Of a DNA stretch of 40,762 nucleotides, positions 1-9,758 are shown piece by piece. The position numbers were made by a program, and so were the translations under genes. Numbering within the stretch: position 1 is the first letter of the stretch; each line of letters opens with the position of its first letter. This stretch comes from an uncultured bacterium (GTDB lineage: Bacteria > Bacillota > Clostridia > Oscillospirales > Oscillospiraceae): NCBI GenBank assembly GCA_948469375.1, contig CAOKLO010000029.1, positions 1-40,762 on the forward strand, written 5' to 3'. Under the pieces are notes generated by a model. It made no database searches, had not been told where the DNA came from, and saw only the letters and a program-made list of their open reading frames with translations.

Positions 1-2392
<2,392 letters not shown>

Positions 2393-2434
2393 GGGTGTTC
2401 TCCTCAGTTTTCTTTAGATTTTGGCACGGATATA

Positions 2435-2463
2435 AGGATAATGAAACAAATTTTTAATGTCAA
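2435..2463 (-). promoter_or_regulatory. sigma-A promoter of uvrA
   Basis: Read on the minus strand, a perfect TTGACA (2463-2458) is followed after 17 bases by TATCCT (2440-2435), about 45 bases before the uvrA start. The spacing is ideal and the -10 matches four of six consensus bases. No clear LexA-type GAAC-N4-GTTC box overlaps it. Confidence 0.7.
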
Positions 2464-2509
2464 CCCCTATTTTTGAACATTGCGCAAAGGGACGTAAGTC
2501 CAGCCCCGC

Positions 2510-2860
2510 TCAGGGCAGGATGGTGTTCCAGGGCTGGAGGATTAGCAGGGCCGCACAAGTCAGCACTACGATGATCTCCCAGATCACCCCGGCGGTGAGC
2601 AGGATCCTTGCCGCCAGCAGGCCGTACCGCTTCCAACCCTCGTAACCGCTGATAAACTCCCGGTCCATCCGGCCCGCAGCCTTCCATTTGGAACGGATGA
2701 ACAGCAGCAGGGCCAGGAAGCCCGCGTTGCAGGCCAGCAGGACTGCCGCCACCGTGGTCAGCGCAATGCCCAGCCAGGGCATGATGAAAGCCATAGCGGC
2801 CATGATGATCCACACGGGCCACAGCAGAAGCAGCAAAATCAGTACAGAAAGAAATGCCAT
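2510..2860 (-). CDS. small membrane protein of unknown function
   Basis: This is a 116-residue protein I do not recognise. Two hydrophobic stretches near the N-terminus (about residues 4-30 and 31-53) and one near the C-terminus (about 84-110) suggest three or four membrane segments. A basic, polar loop at about 56-80 (RSKWKAAGRMDRE) separates them. A GGGAGG site sits five bases before the ATG. It is downstream of the MmcQ-like gene on the same strand and may share its transcript. Function is unknown. Confidence 0.65.
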   Translation of the reverse strand: MAFLSVLILLLLLWPVWIIMAAMAFIMPWLGIALTTVAAVLLACNAGFLALLLFIRSKWKAAGRMDREFISGYEGWKRYGLLAARILLTAGVIWEIIVVLTCAALLILQPWNTILP

Positions 2861-2879
2861 AATAACCTCCCTTTTCAGA

Positions 2880-3260
2880 TCATTCCCCAGCCAGCTCCCG
2901 CTGAACGTATTTGGGCAGCTTGGACACCACCAGCTCGTAAGACATATTGCACAGGTCTTTCAATACCACGTCGGGCAGATCCCCGTCCAGCAGGGCGGCC
3001 ACCCAAAGCCGCTTGTCGCAGTAGAAGCCTGGGAGAATTTCCGGGTACTGCTCCCGGAAGGCCTCGGCCAGCCGGGGGTCGCACTTGAGATTAATCAGGT
3101 CGTGGTCGTTGTACCGTTTATCCTTCATCCCCCGGGGGGAGCACACGGCGGCAAACAGCTTGCCCCGCACCATGTAGCGGTGCCAGCCCCACTCTATTTT
3201 GTAGTCCTTTTCCGTGCCGGGCTTGTCCAGCAGGTATTGGTCCAGCCATTCATATTTCAT
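2880..3260 (-). CDS. MmcQ/YjbR family protein
   Basis: The 126-residue product matches the MmcQ/YjbR (DUF419) family of small CyaY-fold proteins. Visible signs are the opening MKYEWLDQYLL, the central DHDLINLKCDPRLAEAFRE and PGFYCDKRLWVAALLDG, and the closing SYELVVSKLPK. Family members are single-domain proteins of about 115-125 residues; they have been called DNA-binding, but no biochemical role is firmly known. A GGGGGA-type site precedes the ATG. It lies 21 bases after ybaK on the same strand, so co-transcription from the uvrB side is likely. Confidence 0.85.
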   Translation of the reverse strand: MKYEWLDQYLLDKPGTEKDYKIEWGWHRYMVRGKLFAAVCSPRGMKDKRYNDHDLINLKCDPRLAEAFREQYPEILPGFYCDKRLWVAALLDGDLPDVVLKDLCNMSYELVVSKLPKYVQRELAGE

Positions 3261-3281
3261 GGAATTGTCCCCCTTGAATTA

Positions 3282-3773
3282 TCAACCCGCTGCAATCAAA
3301 TCAGCGGTTTTCCCACCCGCCAGGGCGATGAGGTCCGCCGGGTTCAGCTCCACCTGAAATCCCACCTTCCCGGCGGACACACAGATGGTCTCATGCTCCA
3401 AACAGCTCTCGTGGAACACGGTGGGGAACCGCTTTTTCATCCCCACTGGGGAACAGCCGCCGTGGACGTACCCCGTCAGGGGCAGCAGCTCTTTTGCGGG
3501 TAGCATGGCCACGGACTTCTCCCCCACGGCCCTGGCGGCCTTTTTCAGGTCCAGCGTCTCCGCCACTGGGATATCGAACACATAATACCCGCCGGAGGCC
3601 CCTTTTACCACCAGTGTTTTGAACACCGCCGCCGGGTCCTGACCCAGCATTTGGGCCACCGACACGCCGTCGGGGGCGGCGTCCCCCACCGGGTAGGTGT
3701 GGGCGGTGTAAGGCACCTTTTTCTGGTCCAGCACCCGCATGACGTTGGTTTTTTCCTCTTTTTGTTTGGACAT
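3282..3773 (-). CDS. ybaK: Cys-tRNA(Pro)/Cys-tRNA(Cys) deacylase, YbaK/EbsC family
   Basis: The 163-residue product is a YbaK-type trans-editing enzyme, which hydrolyses Cys mischarged on tRNA(Pro). The YbaK/ProRS editing fold is shown by TNVMRVLDQKKVPYTAHTYP at the N-terminus, then DPAAVFKTLVVKG and the hallmark GYVHGGCSPVGMKKRFP. The start at 3773 (MSKQKEEK) is preferred because GGGAG lies seven bases upstream. A start nine codons earlier would lack a ribosome site. The gene begins four bases after the previous stop, so translation is probably coupled. Confidence 0.9.
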   Translation of the reverse strand: MSKQKEEKTNVMRVLDQKKVPYTAHTYPVGDAAPDGVSVAQMLGQDPAAVFKTLVVKGASGGYYVFDIPVAETLDLKKAARAVGEKSVAMLPAKELLPLTGYVHGGCSPVGMKKRFPTVFHESCLEHETICVSAGKVGFQVELNPADLIALAGGKTADLIAAG

Positions 3774-3777
3774 GGTT

Positions 3778-4167
3778 TCACTCCCAAACCGCGCAGGCAA
3801 TCTGCGGCGTTCCTCCGTCTATGAGAATGGTAAAATGGTTCGCCCCGCACTCTGTCACCGGTTTTCCGCCGCGCATATAGCGCTTCTCATACCCGCTGTG
3901 GACAAAATACACACCGTTCTGTTCCATCCATTCCAAAGAGGTCTGACGCTCGGCGAAACCCTCTGAAAACAGCTGGGGGTGATCCCGAACCGCCGTCTCA
4001 AATTCCCGGATATGCTCATCCGCCGTTTTAGAAACATATCCGGCACCCGCTCTTTCCAACAGCAGCGCGTCCAAGCGGAACAGCGCCCGAAACCGCTCCG
4101 CCGGAAAGGGTTCCCCCGGTTCGAAGGAGATGGTCTGATAAAATTGGGCCATGAATTCATCCAGCAT
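3778..4167 (-). CDS. unknown protein, possibly NTF2-like fold
   Basis: This 129-residue product is not one I recognise with certainty. It is soluble, with a helical N-terminal half (MLDEFMAQFYQTISFEPGE, then FRALFRLDALLLERAG) and a strand-rich C-terminal half ending HFTILIDGGTPQIACAVWE. Helices followed by a curved sheet would fit an NTF2/SnoaL-like domain, but this is a guess. Its start abuts the uvrB stop directly, and its stop lies just before ybaK, so all three genes look translationally coupled. A start at residue 6 (4152) is also possible. Confidence 0.7.
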   Translation of the reverse strand: MLDEFMAQFYQTISFEPGEPFPAERFRALFRLDALLLERAGAGYVSKTADEHIREFETAVRDHPQLFSEGFAERQTSLEWMEQNGVYFVHSGYEKRYMRGGKPVTECGANHFTILIDGGTPQIACAVWE

Positions 4168-6138
4168 TTATTTTCCGTTCCCTTTCAACTTAATGATTTG
4201 GTCTCTCAAGGCAGCGGCGACTTCAAATTCCAGTATCTTGGCCGCTTCTTTCATCTGCTTTTCCAGGCTGGCGATGGCCTCCATCCGCTGGATCTTGGTC
4301 ATCTGGGCCAGCTCTTTGTCATTGTAATCCGGCTTGTCCTCGGCGGACAGCACCATCAGCTCCCGCACCGACTTCTTCACCGTTTTGGGCACGATGCCGT
4401 GGGCCTTGTTAAAGGCGTCTTGCTTCTCCCGGCGGCGCTGGGTCTCGTCCATAGCCCGGCGCATGGAGGGCGTGATGGAGTCGGCGTACAAAATGACCAC
4501 GCCGTCAGCGTTTCGCGCTGCCCGCCCAATGGTCTGGACCAGGGAGGTCTCTGAGCGCAGGAAGCCCTCCTTGTCCGCGTCCAGGATGGCAACCAGGGAC
4601 ACCTCCGGCAGGTCCAGACCCTCCCGGAGCAGGTTGATGCCCACCAGCACGTCAAACTCGCCCAGGCGCAGGTCCCGGATGATCTCCATACGCTCGATGG
4701 TGTCGATGTCGTGGTGCATGTACCGCACCTTGATGCCCGCGTTTTTCAGGTAGTCGGTGAGGCTCTCCGCCATCTTTTTGGTGAGGGTGGTGACCAGTAC
4801 ACGCTCGTCCCGGGCAGTCCGGGCGGTGATCTCGCCAATGAGGTCGTCGATCTGCCCGTCCACCGGGCGGACCTCCACCTTGGGGTCCAGCAGGCCCGTG
4901 GGCCGGATGACCTGCTCCACAATCTGTCCCGACCGCTCCCGCTCATACTCGCCGGGGGTGGCGGAGACGTATACCACCTGGTTCAGCCGCTTCTCAAACT
5001 CATCAAATTTCAGTGGCCGGTTGTCAAAGGCGCAGGGCAGACGGAAGCCGTACTCCACCAGGGCGGTTTTCCGCGCCCGGTCGCCGTTGAACATGGCCCG
5101 GACCTGGGGCAGGGTGGCGTGGCTCTCGTCGATGAAGAGCACGAAATCGCGGGGGAAGTAATCCAGCAGGGTGTGGGGGGGCGAGCCCACCGGGCGCCCC
5201 TCGATCACCCGGGAGTAATTTTCGATGCCGGAGCAGTAGCCCAGCTCCTGCATCATCTCGATGTCGTACATGGTACGCTGCTTGATACGCTGGGCTTCAA
5301 TGAGCTTGTTTTCGGATTCAAAGAAGGCCACCCGCTCCTCCATCTCTTTATAAATGTGCTGGATGGCGGCCTCCATCTTCTCCTTGGGCGTGACGTAGTG
5401 GGTGGCGGGCCAGATAGGGATGTTGTTCAGCCGCCGGATGGGGGTGCCGGTGACCACATTGATTTCAGACAGCCGGTCGATCTCGTCCCCGAAAAACTCC
5501 ACCCGGATGGCGGTGTCCTTCCAGTAGGCGGGCCAGACCTCCACCGTGTCCCCCCGCACCCGGAACATATTGCGCTCGAAGGCGATGTCGTTGCGCTCAT
5601 AGCGGATGGACACCAGCTTTTTCAGCAGGTCCTCAATTTTGATGACCGTCCCCACCCGCAGGGCCACCATCATTTTGCCGTAATCCTCCGGCTCGCCCAG
5701 GCCGTAGATGCAGGACACGGAGGACACCACGATCACGTCCCGCCGCTCCAGCAGGGAGGCGGTGGCGGACAGGCGCAGCCGGTCGATTTCCTCGTTGACG
5801 GAGGAGTCCTTTTCAATAAAGGTATCGGTGTGGGGAATGTACGCTTCCGGCTGGTAATAGTCGTAGTAGGAGACAAAATACTCCACCGCGTTGTTGGGGA
5901 AGAACTCCCGGAACTCGGCGCACAGCTGGGCGGCCAGCGTCTTGTTGTGGGCCAGGATAAGGGTGGGCCGCTGGACCGCCTCGATGACCTTGGCCATGGT
6001 ATAGGTCTTACCCGACCCGGTGACGCCCAGCAGGGTCTGCTCGTCCAGGCCGTTCTCAATACCGGACGCCAGGGCGGCAATGGCCTCGGGCTGGTCGCCG
6101 CTGGGTGTGTATTCCGATACCACTTCAAATTTTGGCAT
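4168..6138 (-). CDS. uvrB: UvrB, excinuclease ABC subunit B
   Basis: UvrB is the helicase-like, damage-verifying subunit of nucleotide excision repair, which receives DNA from UvrA and recruits UvrC. The 656-residue length is normal. It opens [20 protein letters not shown] and has Walker A GVTGSGKT (about residue 39-46). The beta-hairpin region has [12 protein letters not shown]. Helicase motifs include [21 protein letters not shown] and [11 protein letters not shown]-terminal UVR motif ([16 protein letters not shown]) follows. GGGGGA lies seven bases before the ATG. The first 14 codons are duplicated exactly upstream (see 6096-6257). Confidence 0.98.
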   Translation of the reverse strand: MPKFEVVSEYTPSGDQPEAIAALASGIENGLDEQTLLGVTGSGKTYTMAKVIEAVQRPTLILAHNKTLAAQLCAEFREFFPNNAVEYFVSYYDYYQPEAYIPHTDTFIEKDSSVNEEIDRLRLSATASLLERRDVIVVSSVSCIYGLGEPEDYGKMMVALRVGTVIKIEDLLKKLVSIRYERNDIAFERNMFRVRGDTVEVWPAYWKDTAIRVEFFGDEIDRLSEINVVTGTPIRRLNNIPIWPATHYVTPKEKMEAAIQHIYKEMEERVAFFESENKLIEAQRIKQRTMYDIEMMQELGYCSGIENYSRVIEGRPVGSPPHTLLDYFPRDFVLFIDESHATLPQVRAMFNGDRARKTALVEYGFRLPCAFDNRPLKFDEFEKRLNQVVYVSATPGEYERERSGQIVEQVIRPTGLLDPKVEVRPVDGQIDDLIGEITARTARDERVLVTTLTKKMAESLTDYLKNAGIKVRYMHHDIDTIERMEIIRDLRLGEFDVLVGINLLREGLDLPEVSLVAILDADKEGFLRSETSLVQTIGRAARNADGVVILYADSITPSMRRAMDETQRRREKQDAFNKAHGIVPKTVKKSVRELMVLSAEDKPDYNDKELAQMTKIQRMEAIASLEKQMKEAAKILEFEVAAALRDQIIKLKGNGK

Positions 6139-6256
6139 AAGCTATCCCCCGTTGCCATGTGTTGTGATTCGCCGGCGGCCTGCCGCCACAAAAGCGCCGC
6201 TTTTGTGGGGAAACGCCGCTGGGTGTGTATTCCGATACCACTTCAAATTTTGGCAT
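6125..6256 (-). CDS. putative 43-aa leader ORF made from a duplicated uvrB start
   Basis: An upstream copy of the uvrB start gives an ATG at 6256 that encodes the same first 14 residues ([14 protein letters not shown]). The frame then shifts away and ends at TGA inside uvrB codons 4-5, overlapping uvrB by 14 bases. The upstream ATG has only a weak AAGG ribosome site, unlike the real uvrB start. It could be a fortuitous remnant of a duplication, or a leader whose translation affects uvrB initiation. Expression is not shown. Confidence 0.3.
   Translation of the reverse strand: MPKFEVVSEYTPSGVSPQKRRFCGGRPPANHNTWQRGIAYAKI
6172..6208. repeat. paired palindromes in uvrB leader (REP/MITE-like)
   Basis: Bases 6186-6208 form an 11-bp perfect inverted repeat (CCACAAAAGCG against CGCTTTTGTGG) around one central base. 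Immediately left lies a second short stem, GGCGG-CCTG-CCGCC, near 6174-6187. Two adjacent GC-rich stems in a non-coding spacer are typical of dispersed REP-like elements. No other copy was noticed in this window. Confidence 0.7.
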
Positions 6257-6284
6257 AGCGCGCCTTTTTGATTCATCAAAATAT

Positions 6285-6313
6285 ATAATAGAACGTTAGT
6301 TTTAATCTGTCAA
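6285..6313 (-). promoter_or_regulatory. sigma-A promoter P1 of uvrB with candidate LexA box
   Basis: On the minus strand a perfect TTGACA (6313-6308) is followed after 17 bases by TATTAT (6290-6285), a five-of-six -10. Bases 6291-6302, just inside the spacer, read GAAC-GTTA-GTTT on the plus strand. That is one mismatch from the Gram-positive LexA/DinR core GAAC-N4-GTTC, which would fit SOS control of uvrB. Confidence 0.75.
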
Positions 6314-6363
6314 CCCCGTGTTCAAGAAATATTCACGGAATCAGCTGAAATTTTGAGCATATC

Positions 6364-6392
6364 ATTATACCATGGGGAAGGACAAGCGGCAA
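6364..6392 (-). promoter_or_regulatory. second upstream promoter P2 of uvrB
   Basis: On the minus strand TTGCCG (6392-6387) is followed after 17 bases by a perfect TATAAT (6369-6364). It points toward uvrB and lies about 50 bases upstream of P1, so uvrB may have two start sites. Confidence 0.55.
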
Positions 6393-6509
6393 GGTGTTTT
6401 GACCAGGCAAAATTCTTAAAATCACATAAAGATAAATCCGCCGAGGGCGGCGGACGGCGGTCTGTGTTTTCCCGGCAATTCCGGGCATACTAAAAGCGAG
6501 GTGATGACG

Positions 6510-6938
6510 ATGCTCAGCGAAAATCAACTGCTCAACCACATCTATCAAACCGCCGAAATGGGCCGGGAGGGCATTCAGTCGGTGCTGAAATACGCCGGGG
6601 AGCCCAAGCTGATCGACGCCCTGAACAGCCAGTGCGCCGAGTATGAGAAGCTGCAAAATACCGCCGGCTCCATGCTCCAGGCCCGGGGGGAGCCGCCCCG
6701 CGGGCTGGGCCCGGTGGCCAAGGCGTCCTCCGAGGTTGTGAGCACCATGAAGGCCATGACGGACCGCTCCGCCGCCAACATCGCGGAAATGATGATTCAG
6801 GGGTCCACCATGGGCGTGACCAAGAGCCTGCGCACCCTCCGGGATTGCGACCTGAGGGACGACGGCGTGCGCCGACTGGCGGACAAGCTGCTCAAAACGG
6901 AGCAGGCCAATATCGAGGAAATGAAGCGGTTTCTCTAA
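6510..6938 (+). CDS. small helical protein, possibly ferritin-like (DUF2383-type)
   Basis: This 142-residue, almost fully helical protein starts MLSENQLLNHIYQTAEMGRE. It has ADKLLKTEQANIEEMKRFL at the C-terminus. Acidic residues and histidine spaced as in four-helix bundles (H10, E17, then E and Q in later helices) suggest a ferritin-like or DUF2383-type fold found in Clostridia, but I cannot confirm metal ligands. The start is set by GAGGTG six bases before ATG 6510; earlier GTG and ATG codons overlap that site. A strong terminator follows. Function is unknown. Confidence 0.75.
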   Translation: MLSENQLLNHIYQTAEMGREGIQSVLKYAGEPKLIDALNSQCAEYEKLQNTAGSMLQARGEPPRGLGPVAKASSEVVSTMKAMTDRSAANIAEMMIQGSTMGVTKSLRTLRDCDLRDDGVRRLADKLLKTEQANIEEMKRFL

Positions 6939-6949
6939 AACGGAAAAGA

Positions 6950-6988
6950 GGAAGGACCCGCGCAGATGACGCGGGCCCTTCCGTTTTT
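6950..6988. terminator. bidirectional rho-independent terminator
   Basis: A 13-bp stem with one mismatch (6950-6962 with 6970-6982) encloses a 7-base loop and is followed by GTTTTT. A run of T on the minus-strand side also allows termination of the converging cytidine deaminase gene. Confidence 0.85.
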
Positions 6989-7000
6989 CCAAAGCCGGCT

Positions 7001-7393
7001 TCAGTTCAGCGAATCGGGGCCGAAGCCGTGGGGCAGCAGCTCCTTGAGGGGGAGCTTCACATAGTCTCCGTCCCCCCGTGCCACCAGCACGGTGAGGTCC
7101 GGGGCGAACTCGTAAAGCATTTGGCGGCAGACGCCGCAGGGCCAGCAGTAGTCGGTGCTTTTGCCCACTACGGCCAGGGTGGTGAACGCTCGGTATCCTT
7201 CGCTGACCGCCTTGACCAGAGCGGTGCGCTCCGCGCAGATGGTGGGGCCGTAGGCGGCGTTTTCGATGTTGCAGCCGGTGAAGACCGTGCCGTCGGCGCA
7301 CAACAGGGCCGCGCCCACGGGGAATTTCGAGTAGGGAACATAGGAACGCTCCAGCATGGTAAACGCCAGATCCACCAGAGCTTGGTCAGTCAT
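7001..7393 (-). CDS. cdd: cytidine deaminase
   Basis: This is a 130-residue homotetrameric-type cytidine deaminase that converts cytidine and deoxycytidine to uridines in pyrimidine salvage. The zinc site is complete: CAERTAL holds the first Cys and catalytic Glu, and PCGVCRQ holds the other two Cys. Substrate motifs YSKFPVGAALL and GCNIENAAYG are present. The start MTDQALVDLA has GGAG eight bases upstream; a longer reading upstream crosses the promoter and is rejected. It stands alone on the minus strand. Confidence 0.96.
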   Translation of the reverse strand: MTDQALVDLAFTMLERSYVPYSKFPVGAALLCADGTVFTGCNIENAAYGPTICAERTALVKAVSEGYRAFTTLAVVGKSTDYCWPCGVCRQMLYEFAPDLTVLVARGDGDYVKLPLKELLPHGFGPDSLN

Positions 7394-7458
7394 CTTCAAA
7401 ACTCCTTTCCAAATCGAGCCAGTTTCAGGGAGAGGAACCGAAATAGTTCCTTTATAAT

Positions 7459-7487
7459 AGTATAGCAGGTTTTTGCTCCGGTTAAAA
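7459..7487 (-). promoter_or_regulatory. promoter of cdd
   Basis: On the minus strand TTTTAA (7487-7482), 17 bases, then TATACT (7464-7459) with an extended TGC just upstream. The -35 is poor, but the extended -10 compensates. The -10 block is a mirror copy of that of the divergent promoter at 7521-7549. Confidence 0.55.
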
Positions 7488-7520
7488 GGGAAAAACTGCG
7501 AGGCGGGACGATTTTTGTTG

Positions 7521-7549
7521 TTGCAATGCGGGAAAGTTTCTGCTATACT
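7521..7549 (+). promoter_or_regulatory. promoter of the 7671 membrane-protein gene
   Basis: TTGCAA (7521-7526), a 17-base spacer, then TATACT (7544-7549) with an extended TGC. The expected start of transcription is near 7556, leaving an untranslated leader of roughly 115 bases. Confidence 0.65.
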
Positions 7550-7555
7550 ATTAGC

Positions 7556-7670
7556 TGTTCGATGTCGGGACGGACCGTCGCCGCATCTGATGACACACAA
7601 AAAGCAGGAGGCCACCGGGAAAGCTCCGGTCGGGCCGACGAAGATAGATATTGGATAAAGGAAGGATCAA
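7556..7670 (+). other. structured 5' leader of unknown type
   Basis: The leader contains a hairpin with stem GGCC-ACCGG (7610-7618) pairing with CCGGT and GGCC (7626-7636) around a 7-base loop. A second small stem GACG-GAC-CGTC lies near 7570-7580, and GTCGG (7564-7568) could close against CCGAC (7635-7639). The layout recalls a compact multi-stem element, but it matches no riboswitch family that I know. Confidence 0.3.
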
Positions 7671-8441
7671 ATGATGTTTGAGAAGGGTAAACGGGCCCAG
7701 CGCCAAAGCGAGGACGATAAGGTTTTTAACCGGATGCTGTTATGGCTGGCGGGCGCGGTGGTGGTGGAGCTGCTGCTCCTGCTGCTGCAAAAGGTGTACG
7801 TGGAAATGATTTTCGACGGCGTGGTGGCCTATGGACTGTCCCAGGTCTTCCGGGTGTTCTCCATTGCGGGGGCGGTGATCGTGGTGGCCTGCGCGGTCTG
7901 GGGCGTGATGAATCAGCGGTCCGGCAAATCCTTGACGCTTCCGGTTATCATCGCGGGCGTGGCCGGGGTGCTGTGGGTCATCTCTTTGCTGAGCTATTTC
8001 CTGTACCCGGAGGGCGTTCGGATTTTGATGATGCTCCCCGCGGCGGCGGCGGTGCTCATCATCATCTTTTTCCTCTACCAGCGGCCCTTCTTCTTCAACG
8101 CCATGCTCACCGGCGGCGGTCTGATAGCCCTGTGGTTCCACAAGCAGTACTATATGACCCATCCCCGGTTCATCACCGCCTGCATCGTGGCGGGCGTGGT
8201 GGTGCTGGCTGCTGCGGCGGCCCTGGCTCTCCAGCTGCGCAAGACCGACGGCAAGCTGGGCAGCTTCCGGGTGGTGCCTGTGGAGTCCAACTACCTGATG
8301 ACCTTTCTCACCTGCGCGGTCACTGCTGTGGCCATGATTTTGGGTCTGATTCTGGGCGTGTCCATGAGCCAGTACCTGATGTATGTGCTGGTGGGCTGGC
8401 TGTTTGCCCAGGCGGTGTTCTTCACCGTGAAAATGATGTAA
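7671..8441 (+). CDS. multi-pass membrane protein of unknown function
   Basis: This 256-residue protein is not recognised. A short charged N-terminus (MMFEKGKRAQRQSEDDK) is followed by about seven hydrophobic segments, starting near residues 23, 60, 90, 118, 143, 167 and 213. Between the sixth and seventh lies a polar loop (QLRKTDGKLGSFRVVPVESN). No signal peptide or catalytic motif is visible. AAGGAAGG precedes the ATG, and a second ATG follows at once, so the exact start may be 7671 or 7674. It has its own promoter, leader and terminator, so it is monocistronic. Confidence 0.75.
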   Translation: MMFEKGKRAQRQSEDDKVFNRMLLWLAGAVVVELLLLLLQKVYVEMIFDGVVAYGLSQVFRVFSIAGAVIVVACAVWGVMNQRSGKSLTLPVIIAGVAGVLWVISLLSYFLYPEGVRILMMLPAAAAVLIIIFFLYQRPFFFNAMLTGGGLIALWFHKQYYMTHPRFITACIVAGVVVLAAAAALALQLRKTDGKLGSFRVVPVESNYLMTFLTCAVTAVAMILGLILGVSMSQYLMYVLVGWLFAQAVFFTVKMM

Positions 8442-8453
8442 CTGGAGCTGGTT

Positions 8454-8488
8454 AACGGGGCGGCGTCCATCGGACGCCGCCCCGTTTT
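8454..8488. terminator. rho-independent terminator between converging genes
   Basis: A 15-bp perfect stem (8454-8468 with 8472-8486) around ATC is followed by a short T run. It serves the membrane-protein gene and probably also the converging ZIP transporter gene. Confidence 0.85.
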
Positions 8489-8510
8489 GCCTTTGAGATT
8501 CGACTGGGAT

Positions 8511-9302
8511 TCAGTGGTGATGGCCGTGGCTGAAAATCAGCAGCACGCCCAATGCGAAGCCCAGCACCGTGGCCAGGATGGCCCAGTGGGACTTCCATTG
8601 AAGAGAGGCCTCGGGCAGCAGCTCGAAAAACACCACATACAGCATGGCGCCCCCCGCCAGGGCCAGGGCCGCCGCCAGGGCCGCCGGGGCCTGGTTGCCC
8701 ACAAAGTAGCCCAGCAGCGCCCCCAGCACCGTGGGCGCGCCGCTCAGCGCCGCCACGGCGATGGCGCTCCAGGTTTTGGAGCCGTCATGGAGCAGAGGGA
8801 TGGCGATGCTCATACCCTCGGGCAGGTTGTGCAGGCCGATGGTCACCGCCGCCAGCACGCTGGCCAGACAGATCCCCTGTACCGCCACCGTGGCCCCTAC
8901 GGCCATACCCACCGGCACGTTGTGAAGAGCCACCGCCGCCGCCAGCACGATTCCGGCGGTGTGCAGGTCGTGATGGCCGCAGGCGCAGTGGTGGGGGTGG
9001 GCCTTGTCCTCGTGGTGGGCGCTTTTGTCGATCCAGCAGTTGAGCAGATAGGTGACCACAAAGCCCAGCACCAGCACTATGGCCACCAGCAGCGGGTGAA
9101 ATTGGTCCTCAATGGCCTCCATGGCCTCGGGCACCATGTCCAGGGCCACGATGGCCAGCATCAGCCCGGCGGTGAAGCTGAGCAGCAGGCTGGCGCCCCG
9201 GGGAGATTCCCGCTTGATGAGGGCGGCCAGCACGCCGCCCAGGGCCAGACCGCCCACACCGGTGGCGGCGGTGAGCAGTACGGCAAATAAAACAGGGTCC
9301 AT
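8511..9302 (-). CDS. ZIP family divalent metal transporter
   Basis: This 263-residue membrane protein belongs to the ZIP family, which moves zinc or similar ions toward the cytosol. Eight hydrophobic segments are visible. The paired metal-site motifs are HNVPVGMAVG (helix 4) and HNLPEGMSIAIP (helix 5). The usual Glu of the first motif is Val here. A His-rich loop (HHEDKAHPHHCACGHHDLH) precedes helix 4, and the C-terminus ends HGHHH; both are likely metal-sensing or metal-collecting. The start MDPVLFAV follows AGGAG at a slightly long distance. Substrate is inferred, not shown. Confidence 0.9.
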   Translation of the reverse strand: MDPVLFAVLLTAATGVGGLALGGVLAALIKRESPRGASLLLSFTAGLMLAIVALDMVPEAMEAIEDQFHPLLVAIVLVLGFVVTYLLNCWIDKSAHHEDKAHPHHCACGHHDLHTAGIVLAAAVALHNVPVGMAVGATVAVQGICLASVLAAVTIGLHNLPEGMSIAIPLLHDGSKTWSAIAVAALSGAPTVLGALLGYFVGNQAPAALAAALALAGGAMLYVVFFELLPEASLQWKSHWAILATVLGFALGVLLIFSHGHHH

Positions 9303-9398
9303 ATCGTATTGCGCTCCTAAATATGTTTTGCCGGACAGACCGTGGGCCTGTCCGGCGAACCTTATCTTAACACGGGGGCGGCGGAAAGGCAAGAAAAA

Positions 9399-9758
9399 TT
9401 ATCCTGTTCGAAACAATTCCTTCAGCCCGATGAGGATGAGAAAGCCGCCGAAGCACTTTCTCAGCAGCTCCACATCCAGCGCCGTGGCCGCCCAGGCGGT
9501 GAGCGCGGAGCACACCAGTCCGGCGGCAATGGCGGGGAGGAGGGTCTGTTTCTCCACGTACCCGTTTTTGAAGTGGGTGGGAAGGGCGGTGGCGGCGGTG
9601 GGCAGAAAGTACAGCAGGTTGATCCCCTGGGCCAGGGTCTGGGGCACTCCGGCAAAGCTGGTCATGTAGATGAGCAGCAGGGAGCCGCCGCCCACCCCGA
9701 AGCCGGACAGCACCCCTGTGACCGCCCCGGCCAGGGCGGCGATGAGCCAGTCCGTCAT
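9399..9758 (-). CDS. half-size TauE/SafE (TSUP) membrane protein, second subunit
   Basis: This 119-residue protein has about four membrane segments and the TSUP glycine motif GVLSGFGVGGGSLLLIY near the N-terminus. Full-length TauE/SafE exporters have about 250 residues made of two such halves. It overlaps the upstream half by four bases (ATGA), so the two are co-translated and probably form a heterodimer equal to one full transporter. Substrates in the family include sulfite and sulfonates, but none can be assigned here. The start MTDWLIAAL is chosen because of the overlap. Confidence 0.85.
   Translation of the reverse strand: MTDWLIAALAGAVTGVLSGFGVGGGSLLLIYMTSFAGVPQTLAQGINLLYFLPTAATALPTHFKNGYVEKQTLLPAIAAGLVCSALTAWAATALDVELLRKCFGGFLILIGLKELFRTG

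Larger units (their letters stand above)
6096..6257. repeat. 44-bp perfect direct repeat flanking a 74-bp spacer at the uvrB start
   Basis: Bases 6096-6139 and 6214-6257 are identical over all 44 positions; the flanking bases differ on both sides. The left copy is the real uvrB codons 1-14 with the ATG. The right copy lies upstream in the sense of transcription. The 74-bp spacer (6140-6213) contains the uvrB ribosome site and two palindromes. This may be a tandem duplication with an insertion, or the footprint of a small mobile element. Confidence 0.95.

Noticed and set aside
4711-6258. A 515-codon plus-strand frame opposite uvrB
   Set aside because: It is antisense to a certain gene with normal codon use. 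It extends past the uvrB start only because the 44-bp repeat carries the same antisense frame.
6333-7301. A 322-codon minus-strand frame overlapping cdd and the 6510 gene
   Set aside because: It runs out of frame through cdd and antisense through the small helical gene and crosses the terminator at 6950-6988.
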